Below are positions 8,372-20,200 of a DNA stretch of 64,000 bases, piece by piece. A program made the translations under genes and the position numbers. Position 1 is the first letter of the stretch; every line of letters begins with the position of its first letter. The notes under the pieces were generated by a model. That model ran no database searches. It saw nothing but the letters and a program-made list of their open reading frames with translations, and was not told where the DNA came from. Source of the stretch: Brachionus plicatilis (taxonomy: Eukaryota; Rotifera; Eurotatoria; Ploima; Brachionidae); assembly GCA_010279815.1 (NCBI GenBank), contig QEOQ01000479.1:68477-132476 (forward strand), read 5' to 3'.

Positions 8372-11300
8372 GATATGTAGATACAATTTAATGAAGCTTT
8401 AAGGTCACTTTTATGAATATAAAAATCATCATTTTAATTTGACACAATTTTAAAAATAAAGCTTTAAAGGACATAATTTTTTATCCAAAATACCACCTGA
8501 ATAGAAAATACTGTTACAGCAAAGATTCTTTGAAAAGACAAAAAAGCTTTTATCACGTGATAAAATTTAAAAGAAATCTCTTTTAAAATATTTTTATCTT
8601 AAGCTTTGATTTTTTTACTAATAAAAGAAGAGTTTGCAGTTTTTAAACTAAAAATTTATCTTACCAAATCAAATAATCGAGATACGTTTTTAAAGGATTT
8701 AAAGATTTTCAAGAAGATTTAAAATAGATATGTTAAATAATGAATTGTAATTTTTTAATTTTAACTAATTTAAGTCATTATATGTATAAATTTTTATTTT
8801 TGATAATTTAGATTTTTTAAAATGAAAATTATTTATATAATTGAAAAAATAAGAATAAATAGAACATTAAATGTTTGATAAATAAAATTTGTAAAAACAA
8901 AGAAAGTTTAATTAAATGTAGGATTATGGGTTAACAGAAATTATGAAATATAACTTATATTTTAGAAACGTGATCATTTTATATTTTAGTACCATTTTTA
9001 GCAATTTCCATAAAATCTTTCGTTTTACCCTAAAATATATATTGAAAATCTTTTGAGGTAGAAACATTAAAACGGAGTTTTAAAATTTATCGAAGCATTT
9101 TAAAATATTCATATAATTTATACATTTATTCTTTTATGGAAAAAAAAAATTTATTTTTCCATAAAAGAATCATATTATTCGATTAAAATTCTAGGGCTAT
9201 TGTTACGATGTAAAATTTTAGGATTCATTTTTTAATTCCATTAAGCCATAAATTTTAAATGAATTTCGTTTTTTTAAATGAGGGATCTTTTTTTAATTAA
9301 AGCATTAATAAATTAATAATTCCAATAAAAGACTGAAAGAATAGAAATCGTTGTTTATTCTGTATAGAATTTATCTTAATGAATTTCCAACAAAAAATTG
9401 GTTTAAAAAAAAAAGAAATTTGAATTTTTTTTTAAAGAAAAATGAATAAATAAGACTATTTAAAATTACTTAAAAATAATTGAATTGAAAGAAGAAATTT
9501 TTTAAAATTATATGTTTCGCTAAAAGGATATAATTTATCGAAATATCGGTTTTGAATTTCAGTAAATTGTACATAATTTAGATTTAAGGTTTCAAATATT
9601 TATCGATGAAATCTTAAAACATGCTTAATTGACTAATTGGTTTTTATATATTTACTTAAATGACAATCAAGAAAATAAGTTCTGAGTTTGATTTATAAAA
9701 ATAACATTTCGATCAAATTTGTTTAAAATAATAGCATTAATGTTAAATCAAATTCCAATTCAACAATTTATAAATCAATTAAAGCTAGTGTTTTAAACAA
9801 GAATGATCAAGTATTTATATTGTTATTTTTTTTATCATTTACAAAAGTCAATTTGTAAATCTATCAAATTCGATAAGCAACTAAAAAATAATACACTTAT
9901 CTAACAACAACTTTGATTAATTTAATTGATTACTAGCTCTATCAGAATTGGCTAGTCTATCCAAACATAAAACTTAAGAAATTTTTATTGCTTATCAGTC
10001 TTTAAATGTAATATTGATACTCAAATTCAAAATAAAGGATTTTTTACTTTAAAAAATTTTTATAAAATATATAACAAGGGTTATGATTTAAGTTTTTATA
10101 AATAAAAAATTTAAGTTTAAATTTGTAAATTAAAACTAGGAAACCCACCAACATTCGTATATTTTAACTCAATTTTAATATAACATATTTAATCAAGTCG
10201 AAAAATACTCACAAATTTTAAAAATTCAATTATTAAAATCAAAATTGTTCACATCAAATGATTAAGTGAATTTTTGTAAACATTCTTCTCTTATTATCTT
10301 TTGTATAAAAAAAATAAAAATTAATTGTTCAAATTTTTTTCGGAGGGAAGCCAACTTGAATAGTTATAAAAATAATAAGAAAAAATAAATAAAAAAATTA
10401 TTATCAAATTAAGTTTTTTAAATCTTCAGGATTATATAGAATTATGTCCTATCAATACCATATAGAAGAAACCTTTTTTTTTAAGAAATTATTATTTTTA
10501 AGGCTTTTGGGTAAATATTCAACTTTTCTATATTATTTATTTTTTATAACATAAAAAATTGATTGGACATTTAGTCGTCCAAGCTGTATTTTTTAATTAT
10601 AAATTATGAAAAATTATTTATATTAATATTATTAGTAATATTTTTAAAAGCTTTAATACTATTTCTGTAAATTATTTTCAGTGTTGTCTATTATTCGATT
10701 TTAAAGATATTAATATCATTAAAAAAATAGGATTTGAAATTAATTGAATATTAGCGTCTAGAATCTTCAATTTCTTATTCTATTAATTTAACTTTTAAAA
10801 AATTCTCTTAATTTTAAATAAATTTTCTAACTTGACTTAAGTAATTGTTAAGTAATTATAAAAAGAATCTTATCATCAAAATTATCATTTAATTTCAAAC
10901 CTTTGTTGACTATCAAATAATTTTGTTTAAAAAAATTCTAAAATTGTTTAAATAAATAAAAATATAATTTAAATTAAAAAAATGAATTAAAATATATATT
11001 AATTCAGTTTTTAATACAGTTAGGGTTAGGTTCAATCTAAAAAAAAAAAGGAGTAAATTAATTTTTTGTCAATATTTCAACCATTTTAACAAAAAGAAAA
11101 CGCATTATTAATTTTTAATTTTCCTTAAGCTAAGTATTTGAATTTAATTTTTTTTAGATTACCATTATTGTTAAAATATTTAGCCTATGGCAAAAAATTT
11201 AAATTTTTAAGGTTTAATTTTAGAACCAATTTGGATTAGAAAAGCTCAAAAATATTTACATTTTGGATTAAATTTTTATTTGTTTATTTTCCTAATAAAT

Positions 11301-12559
11301 TTATCGTCATTTCACGATCGATAAATATTACTAAACAAATAAAGAATGTTGGAACTTAACTGGTGCTCTAACCAAGACTAGCATGAAATAAGATAGTCCA
11401 AAATGTTTACTTTGCGTAATTTATTAATTTGTTTTGACTGATAATCAATCAGAATCTCAAATAAGACCTCTTATGGCAAACCAATTCATGAATAAATATG
11501 CCCTCAAGATAAATTAGAGTCCAATTAACAAATATCTATTTACAACATAAATAAATACTCAGCTAACTTGTTCAAATCGTTCAACTGTGTGATTTATTGA
11601 ATCCATTAATAACACTAGTTATTTAGTTACAGCAAAGTGATTTATTAAATAACTCTAATTATCAAACAGATAAAAACCATTATTTAACTAAATTCCAAAG
11701 TCTGAATTTTTATCTGATATTCCACCAAATTGTAATGTCTAGAGATCACTGCAACCGATAGCTGAACAATTGCTTTACTTTACTTTACACTTTTACTCAT
11801 CCTTTATGAGTCAATATAATTTCGGACTCTTGAAATTCTAGGAATTTAAAAGTACCACTTGAGCCAAAAAGGTTAAATTTGTTTAGGAGAAAAAATTTAG
11901 TTTAAGAAAGCTATTTGCTCAACATAATAGCAGTTTTATTACTTTAATAAGGTTATATAAGCACCGATACATTAAACTCTTGAGTTTATTTCTTTTTCCT
12001 CTTCTAATGGATACTGTTTTTAATTACAAGTTTGGTTGCTGATAAAAAATCAATTAATTTTACGCTTTAATTGAATTTTGTTTAATTTTGAGTACCGTTT
12101 TTTTATCATAAAAAAAATCTAAATGCATCTCGCAGATAGGGATCTTTAACAGGGTAAAATAAGTTTCGGATATTAACTCGGCTGTGACTTTTAACTTTTT
12201 GCCTGCAGTTGGAAACATCCGTCCAGCAGAGTCAATTGGCTTGAACTTATTTGTGTCAAATTGAGTAACTAGGACTTATTGAACCGCGGCGGTCTTTTGT
12301 CTATTTGGAAGAAACTTAACAAATCAGGAAATAAAAATTTCAAACTAAATTGAAGATACCGGCAAAGTGCAAAAGTTATTCGACTAATTGTTTTTTATTT
12401 TTTTGTTCTGATTTTGGAGCCAATCTGTTAAAACTTAAAGCTCACTTTTTCTATTGGATAAATTGCCTCTCTTTAATCTTGATTTAAATCTAAACTATTT
12501 AAAGGTAACTAATTTTTGTTCTACTTCAATTCATTAGAGATTTAATTTGAATATTGAAA
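8372..12559. other. 4.2-kb intergenic AT-rich stretch
   Basis: No gene is supported. It holds a perfect hairpin (9128-9170, listed separately), many A/T runs and a slightly more complex segment at 12130-12310 (for example GGAAACATCCGTCCAGCAGA) that may be 5' regulatory or leader sequence of the next gene. Confidence 0.5.
9128..9170. repeat. Perfect 17-bp-arm hairpin
   Basis: ATTCTTTTATGGAAAAA at 9128-9144 is exactly complementary to 9154-9170, with a 9-nt loop. It could be the core of a miniature inverted-repeat element or simply a cruciform. No surrounding target duplication was identified. Confidence 0.6.
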
Positions 12560-14107
12560 ATGAGTAAATACAACAAATTTGATAGCAAAAAACAAATACC
12601 CCTCAGCTACAATGACAACATACGGGCCTCGAACCGCAACTGGACTAGGATCGAAGTGGCCCTCAAACCAGAAATGCTCAGCTCTTTGGAAATAAGTGGA
12701 CAATTTCCCGCTTTTATTTCCTCAATTTCAAGTAAGCTAAAAAGAAAAATAAAATTTACAATTTTTAAATTTATTAAATAATTTAAGATGACAAAAAAAT
12801 ATTTGAAGTTGACCTGAAGGTTGGCGACAACATCATGGCTATCAATGGTCAAAATGTGTCCAGAGCATGTGCCAAAAGTGTGAAAAAAATTCTCAAATCA
12901 TCTGGTGCAATCATGGTGACAGTTTCTCGACCCGACCAAGAGTCGCTGACTAAACTGATCAAGAAAGCTTGCCAACCAGGAACCAAACAAAACAAATTTA
13001 CTTCTTTTATAAATTTATTCAAAAAAAACATGGGGTGCATGAGCCTTGGTCTGGTCAAAGAGCCCAGGGAAATGAACAAACATGTCCAAGTGGATGAGAC
13101 CATTAATTATTGTTACCAAATAGAAAGTCAATCGACTGAACTTCAAAAAATTGACTTAAGCGATTGTGGCTATTACTCGATTCCAACCTCGTCCAAAACA
13201 TCGACCATCTCATCAGCAGCCGACTTGGACTCTTGCAATTCGACAAATTTTAAGCCCGAGATTGAAGACTTTTTGGTCCAAATTCAAAAAGCCATTGACA
13301 CCTATGTCAGGCCATGCATCATGTTCAAAGTTTTGACAATCGATGAATCTCTCATGCTATTTCAAAATATTGAAAAATTAATTCCGGTGACCAAATTTTT
13401 GGAGAATATGATCAACTCAGTGGAAAATGGCTCCGGTTGGTACAGCTCGTTGAAAATTGTATTTGATGCATACAAAGTGTACTTGACCGGTCTACCAAAT
13501 GCCATCAATTTGCTCGAAGAGCTTGGAAGTTCCAGCGAGAAATTCATTAATTTCACTGAAGTAATATATTAAAGAAAAATTTTGTACAAAAATTTTATTT
13601 ATTTAATTTTAATTTTAGAATATTGGCGAAAGTTGTTCATTCAAAATAATTGACTTTTTGTTTTTGCCACTAAAATTCATCCAAAATGTGATAGATTATC
13701 TTCTACAAAGTGATAAAATAACCGAACATTATTGCTCCGAAATGCGCCTCCACATCCACAAGACATTTGCCGTTTTGGAAGAAAACATGGAAGACTCGAT
13801 CACCCAAGTGTCCAATTGTAGTTCAATTGAATTGGAGTCTGTTTCGAGCTATGAAGCTTTTGAAGTAATGGTAAAGCAAGATGGTTGCGATGAGTGGACT
13901 GAAGGCCAGTATTTGACCCGAACAGATCAAATACAAACACCCCAAGTGGTCATCGAACTTGGTAAAATTGAAAATTTCAAACAGTCCAAAAATGTCTGCA
14001 TCCTTCTGGTCCAAACAAAAGACCTGGAATATTTTGCTTTGAAATTCACCAGCGAACATGATAAAGACATATTTTATCAAAGAGCTATTCAAGTCAGAAA
14101 TAATTAA
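12560..14107 (+). CDS. PDZ domain plus divergent Dbl-homology (Rho GEF-like) protein
   Basis: Three exons (12560-12731, 12788-13560, 13619-14107) keep one frame and give 477 residues. A PDZ domain spans about residues 29-102; its carboxylate-binding strand region precedes ISSIS, and it has the DLKVGDNIMAINGQNV hairpin typical of PDZ folds. Residues about 213-380 match the helical pattern of a DH (Rho guanine-exchange) domain: EIEDFLVQIQKAIDTYVRPC, LFQNIEKLIPVTKFLENM, then FLPLKFIQNVIDYLL where family members have a Pro-Val-Gln-Arg motif. That Gln-Arg pair is missing, so exchange activity is doubtful. The last ~90 residues (VVIELGKIENF..., LEYFALKFTSEHDKDIFYQRA) look like the end of a PH domain. 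PDZ before DH-PH recalls Tiam-type GEFs. The domain calls rest on pattern recognition only. Confidence 0.68.
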
Positions 14108-14229
14108 ACTTTGTAATTATTATGTCCAAAAATTATTTAATTTGTAAAAATTCAACTCAAAAGCCATTGCAATTTTTAAACCATTTATTTAATTTAAATT
14201 TTTTAAATAATAAAATTAATAAAAAAAAA

Positions 14230-14430
14230 TCATTTTGTCATTGTTCTCACATTTCCTCTCTTGTAATAAAAATACCATCCAATACCTGCAACGGCAGCAC
14301 CAGTCAAGATTAACTAAATAAAAAAAAAATTAAAAAAATAATTATAAAATATTAAATTAATTACATTGGTCCTTCCTCGAGGCGTATTCATGGTAAACAT
14401 TTTGCTTTGTTCCTTAATTGGTTCTACCAT
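14230..14430 (-). CDS. ATP synthase subunit k (DAPIT)-like micro-protein, copy A
   Basis: Two exons, 14365-14430 and 14230-14313, encode 49 residues (MVEPIKEQSKMFTMNTPRGR start). The layout matches the DAPIT/USMG5 family of mitochondrial F1Fo ATP synthase: a short N-terminal arm with an FTMNTPRGRTN segment (compare the family's YFNxxTxxGRxN pattern), then one membrane helix (LILTGAAVAGIGWYFYY) and a basic tail. The intron sits in phase 0 directly after the Asn of the RTN motif. It sits at exactly this place in the two neighbouring copies too, which supports common descent. Subunit k stabilises ATP synthase dimers in the inner mitochondrial membrane. The protein is at the short end for the family. 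Its identity as the true subunit or a derived paralogue is open. Confidence 0.68.
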
Positions 14431-15976
14431 TTTTGCTCAGTTGCAAAGTGTTAATTTTAGATTTTATGATAAGCGCTTAAGATTACAAATAAGATAATGA
14501 TCTTCGCTATTATAATGCTATATACCGACATTGCAGCTAGGATTGGAATCGTGCGATCTTGTAAAATCTATAATTAAATTTTTATTACATAGTTGTGAAT
14601 TACACGAATGGCGCCAATTTCTAAAAATAGTACTTTTATTTTAGCTGATGCAAAAATAGATTTTTGTTGAAAGAGACTAAATTCTTATCTTAGAATCTTT
14701 AACAACACTTTAGAAAAATTATAGTTCTCAGCCAAGCAAACTTTGATCTTTTGGCGGAATTCTTAATTTTTTTTTTTCAAATAAGTTACTAAAATTTATC
14801 GGATTGAAAATCTGTTGATTTATTTTAAGCGATAAGTTTACGGAATTTTATCATTTGGCCTTAGAAATTTATTAGAGCGATTCTTTTTCTAGATTAAAGC
14901 TCACACATTTACTTAATTAATCAGAAAAATATTTGAATATAATTTTCGTATGAGAAAGCTAATTTTGTTTGGAAAATAAAATTAAAAAAAAATTTTAAAA
15001 TTAAACACCTCAACGAAAAAAAATTAAAAAAAATATGCCAAATTTTATAAACTAGAAAGTTTTTTACTTCTTTATTTAAAGTGATTTTTCAAAATTAAAA
15101 TTTAACTGAAAAGTAGCAATTGAACTTTTTGAAAATTTGATATGATATTTAAAGAGGATGTGTAACTCTTTTTAATAAAAAAACTTTTTTTGTGAATTAG
15201 ATTGATTTTTTGTGATCATCTTTAATAACGAAATGACATTATCGTAATTATGTGTACACAGAATGTTCAAGTTATTTGGAGTTTATTGAGCCTAGAATTG
15301 AACAAAAAGGTTCAAGTTTCATTCGATTTTTCTCAACTCTTACAAATAAATTAGAACTTCTTGAAAATTTTAAAAATACGGTTATGAGTTCAAAACCGTT
15401 TCGAGGGAAAAAAAACAAAATAACAGTATACTTTAAAACTGATTATTTTCTATTCATTTTTTTAGTTAATTTTAGACGAATTTTAAAATTATTAAAAAAA
15501 AAATTTAGCAGTAAATAATCAATTGTAGAGTATACTGTTATTTTACTTTTTTTTTAAAAAAGAAATTTTATTAGTGAAGTAAAATTAAAAAGTTGCCTTT
15601 TTATAAAATTCTTTATGTCTTTTGGGTTTGATATGTTTATAAAATTTTTCAATAAAAAAATTTGACTATTTCTGATGACTTCATTTGAGAGTTAGCTTGG
15701 TCTGTGTTTATTGAAAAGATTAGATATAAAATTTAATCTTGCTAAGATTGGATCGAATTAGGTGAATTAGGAGAAATTCTAAATGTTTGCATATTGTTTT
15801 AAATAAAAAAAAACTAAAAATTTTATTTTTTCAATTTTTCTTAATTTTTATAATCAAAACTAAGCTTTACACCTAAAGTATACCTTTTTCCTAATAGCAC
15901 AGAATAAATTAAAGAATTTTGCAAGATTTTCATAAAAAAATGATCTGTAAATAAATAAAATTTATTTTTAAGCCGT
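14431..15976. other. Intergenic stretch between subunit k-like copies A and B
   Basis: No supported gene. An 88-codon plus-strand frame (15252-15518) has no recognisable motif, and an inverted repeat cuts across it. AT-rich runs otherwise. Confidence 0.45.
15417..15544. repeat. 16-bp perfect inverted repeat 96 bp apart
   Basis: AAAATAACAGTATACT at 15417-15432 is the exact complement of 15529-15544. The core AGTATAC is itself nearly palindromic. It may mark the ends of a very small inverted-repeat element of 128 bp. No flanking duplication is clear. Confidence 0.5.
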
Positions 15977-16261
15977 TTATTTAAATGTTTCACCATTTTG
16001 GTATCTATCAGGATATAAGTCTTTTGTCTCTTTTGGTTCTGTTTCTTGGAGGATTTTTCGATTTTTGCTTATAGAACTATAACCATAGTAAGATAAACTC
16101 GCACAAAGCGCTATTGCAAATACCATTAACTAAAAAAAAAAATTAAATAAAAAGCTAACTATTTAAACGATTACATTAGAAGTTCCTATAGATGTATGCA
16201 AATCAAGAACTTTTTTTATCGGTACTTTTGCGTTTATTTTATCCATGATCATTCGGTTCAT
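15977..16261 (-). CDS. ATP synthase subunit k (DAPIT)-like micro-protein, copy B
   Basis: Two exons, 16175-16261 and 15977-16129, encode 79 residues. The first half holds the family-like segment VLDLHTSIGTSN, then the phase-0 intron after Asn, as in copies A and C. One membrane helix follows (LMVFAIALCASLSYYGY). Unlike the other copies it has a long, charged C-terminal extension of about 30 residues (KNRKILQETEPKETKDLYPD), which would face the opposite side of the membrane. The first of three possible ATGs is used. It is the most diverged of the three; the assignment leans on the shared gene structure and neighbourhood. It may have taken on a separate role. Confidence 0.58.
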
Positions 16262-16437
16262 TTTTAAATATCTTTAAAAAAAATAAAGACAATAGTTTAA
16301 TTTGAGTTTAAAAATTTTGTATTACCAATTTACTGGTAATTCTTAATTAAAATATAATTCTTAAATGTTTTTTATATAAGAAAGATTTATTTTTTGTTCA
16401 AAAAAATAAATCAATTTATATTTAATAACTGTAAATT

Positions 16438-16686
16438 TTATAAATGTTTTCCAGGATTTTCGGTTTTCATTGTAATATAGCGATCATTCCATTTAATGTT
16501 CCAATAACCATATGCAGATAAACCAGCCACGCCAAAAATTACAAAAAGAATCTTAACTAATACAATTTAAATTTAAAAATTATTAATAAAAAGTACATTT
16601 GATTTTCCCTGGGCAGTGTGTGTATTAAAATATCGTCTAAGACCCTGCATATTTTTTATTGAATATGGCGGTAAAGGTTCTGTCAT
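16438..16686 (-). CDS. ATP5MK: ATP synthase membrane subunit k (DAPIT)
   Basis: Two exons, 16597-16686 and 16438-16551, encode 67 residues (the human protein has 58). The N-terminal arm carries NMQGLRRYFNTHTAQGKSN, very close to the family signature G-[IL]-x-x-YFN-x-x-T-x-x-G-[RK]-x-N. One membrane helix follows (ILFVIFGVAGLSAYGYW) and then a short polar tail. Subunit k is a supernumerary inner-membrane subunit of F1Fo ATP synthase and supports its dimerisation. Two candidate acceptors lie 5 nt apart (TTAG then TTAAG). Only the second keeps the frame open, so 16551 was chosen. Of the three tandem copies this one is the closest to the canonical protein and is probably the functional orthologue. 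Confidence 0.78.
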
Positions 16687-17262
16687 CTTGAACAAATTTC
16701 TTATATTTTTTTATTTTTAAATTTAATCATTTTATAGAAAAAAAAGAGCTTTTGGATTGTTGTCTAATTATAGACGATTCTTTTTGAAATTAAATTTTTG
16801 CATATTCATTTTGAAGTTCACTTTAATGAACACTAAAAATATTTTATATTTAAAGCTCTTTAAAACTCTAGAAATATTAGAAGGATCATTGGAATTGCTT
16901 CGTAGTTCGTTTGTTCCTTTCTAACATTTTAATTAGGATGAAACTATATTAATTTTAAAATATAAAAATTAGTAACAAAAAAAAAACTGTTGAATTTAAG
17001 ATTATTATCAATAAAAAATATGCATAAAACTGTTAATGAAATTATAAAAATCTAGTAGAAGCGATAATTAATTTCATAGAGTTCATTTAATGGCCTGGCT
17101 TTTAACTTGGGACTTTGAGCCTCTTTTGGTCAATGGTGTATGTCATCGCCAATCTAACTAAAAACACTCATACTTGATTATACAATTTTATTTATCATAT
17201 TGAAAAAAAAAGAAATAAATAGTTAAAAAATATTGGTTAAACAAACTAAATAAAGAACTCAT
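16687..17262. other. Short intergenic stretch between subunit k gene and ZZEF1 3' end
   Basis: AT-rich, no gene. It should contain the ZZEF1 3' untranslated region and polyadenylation site (read on the minus strand below 17263) and the promoter of the minus-strand gene at 16438-16686. Confidence 0.45.
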
Positions 17263-20200
17263 TCACCAATTTTCTTCAAACAAATCTATCTCTTCTCGAC
17301 TTTCACGGTACTCTTCATCACTGTTTTTTCTGGAACAGCCTTGGGGACTTGAATATATTTCATCGTCATCATCATCATCATTATCGTCAACATCGTCAAC
17401 ATCGTCATCTTCATCTTCATCTTCATCACTTGTTTGACTATCTGCTTCATTGAACAAGTTTTGAATGGTGTTAAGTTTAGAATTTGGATCCAAATTTTCA
17501 CTACTTGTTTCGTTTAGTGAGCCCATTAATAAATTAATGAAATGTGCAGTCTCTGCGACCTTTTCCAAAAAATATTCCTTATCTCTCATTTTTGCCAAAT
17601 ACTCATCTTGAATTGACCACTTTATGGCCAATTTTTCGACAAAAAAGAACAGCTCGTACAATGCTCGACTAAAATTTTTGTCCTCAGTATTGTATGATTC
17701 TACCATTAGATGCAAATTTCTGAGGGGTTTTACGGCGAAAATGTTTATGCAAGGCTTGCTATTAGACGCTTGGTAAATTTTTTGAATCATCTTTATCAAT
17801 AAACTTAAAACTTTGAGTCTTCTATTAAAAGTTTGCACACAACAAATTCGAATTAAAGAGCACCAAAGATCGTCTAAAGCTAGCTGAGTAAAATTAGTTT
17901 GTGAAATAATCTCATCCAAAATGCAATAGGCTGACTCAAAGTTTTTTGATAATGTGGTAAAAATTTTAAACGAACAACTCTCACTTGCCAAATCGGCATT
18001 GTTTCGGCAAAATTTCCACTTGAGCATTTTTTCATTTCTAATAGCTATAAATGGAATGGTGCTCAAGCTTTCCAGGCTTATCTTGAATTTTTTTTTCTTT
18101 GTTCTATTTTCTTGATTGTCTGTATAGCCAGTATTGTTGGCACTAACCTCCCACCGGTCCTCGTCGTAGAAATCATCCCTTGAATTATGAATGTTGAATT
18201 CATAATTACTCGATTCGTCGCTAGAAGTCGAGTTTTCAGATTCGCTATGGCTCTCTTCATCCTCATCATCTGCTTCTTCTTCATCTTGATCTTGCTCCTC
18301 ATCGTCATAATCTTCATTGAACCGGGAGTTGGAATTCTTCTGCTCAGGCACAATTTGGAACAAAATGGAAGTTTTTTTTGTTTTTTGGGAATTTTTTTTG
18401 TCCAATGCATTTTCGGAACAAACAGTGGAATCCTCGTCATACGTTTCGTCCTCGTCCTCATCCAGCGAGGAATTCAAATCACGAGTTAATTCACAAAGAG
18501 ATTTATTTTTTTTAATGGATTTTTTTCTGGCACCAATCACAGCCGAATCGGATTCCTCAATTGAATTTATGCTCTCAGTGTCCGAGAAAACTTCATCTTT
18601 GAACTCGAAGTCATCGCCCAAACAATACTTGGCATAATTGGACTTTTTTATACTCTTACCAAAAAAACCTCCAAATTTATTTTTATTCAAATCTAAATTG
18701 TCCATTTTAGCTTTGGTGTCCGTGTCTTGGTCAAAGACAATTAGCAAAGTCGATTGGTCTTGAGTGGACAGCTTTTCAACATCATTGGGCTTCGATGTAA
18801 TACTCGTCAATTTTTCAAATTCATTCAAAGTCTTTGCTATTTGACTCGAATTAAAATTAATGTTTTCCTCACTCAAAGATTCATTGCTATTTTTATTCTT
18901 AAGCTTTCCCACATCATAAAACCTCACATCGTCATATGACCACGAAACTTTTCTCAACAACTTGAACTCTGGCAACATAAAATCACATGCCATGGTGCAT
19001 ATTTTATTCAAAATTTTCATCAATCCATTTGACTTATCCTTGCCCAGATATGATCTAATAAAATTTTTAACCAAATATTTAAAATTCAATTCCTTTTCCG
19101 AATAAAACAATACATCCAACAATTGAATCAACTCGTATTCCGAGTTTAAACTAAGCTCCAAAAAGCTCTCTTTTTTTGGCACCAAATCCAAATCTGTTTT
19201 AGCCAATTTGGCTGACAAATTTATCATTAAAACAAGTAGCTCTCTCGAACTGAGAACAATACAGGCATGGCAAATAATTTTTATGGCAGCTCTTACTGGT
19301 TCACCAGCCTGTTGCTTGGGAAACAACTGACCAGATTTGCCATCCTCGCTTTTATTTGATTCGTATTTACTTAATTTGTTAAAACAGTCTTCGATCAGCT
19401 TGAGACTAGCTTTGTTTCTTGGTTGGTGGCTCTCTCTATTGTCCACAAAATTTGAAATCATGTCTTCCATTGGAAATACTCGGGATGATATATCACATAC
19501 GCTCATGACAGCACTCATTTGTTCTCCTAGCAAATCGTCCGAGGATAGATCGTCTTTGGACGAGTGTTTTTTCACCTCGTCCAAGTCGGTGGTGCGATTC
19601 AGGCGACCTTTTTCGCCCGAAATTGAATTAAGTGATCTAGAAATTGTTTTTGTCTCGCTGGTTGGTGTCTCTTCTTTGCATTGTTCTCTTTCCAGTGAAT
19701 TCTTGATGTGGGCAAAATTGTCAAATAATAAAAGACTAGTAAGAAATATATTTAAATGATTTGATTTCCAGTTTGAGTTTAAATTTGTGTTAAGGAAAGA
19801 AATTTTGGACACAAGTCTCAAAAATTCGGCATCCATTGCCTGTAAATCGACACATTGTTCATCGTCAAAAGCATTGCCCACATAGCTCTGCATTAGATTG
19901 ATTAATCCGAACACTAATAAATTTTTATTGAAGCCCATTTTTTGCTTATAAAACTTGTAGAATTCTCTCTTTTTACTGATGTGATTTTTTTCATACACCC
20001 CTATTGATTTTGAGTCCTCGGCATCGAATGACGACGAGTCGACGGTCTCGGCACATGTGGCAAAAATTTTTTTAAATATTTCAATTAATTTTAAAAAGAA
20101 ATCTTGGTTCAAATCAAAGCTGGACTTGATTGGAATTTTGGACTTTTCATTTGATTTTCGCCAAGTGTTGTCCAATTTTTTGTACTTTAGTTTGACTGTG

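Noticed and set aside
15252..15518. 88-codon open frame on the plus strand
   Set aside because: No recognisable domain, crossed by an inverted repeat, and no splice or promoter context. Kept as non-coding.
18187..18637. Open frames antisense to the acidic parts of ZZEF1
   Set aside because: They mirror GAN-rich codons of the acidic tracts and have no independent support.
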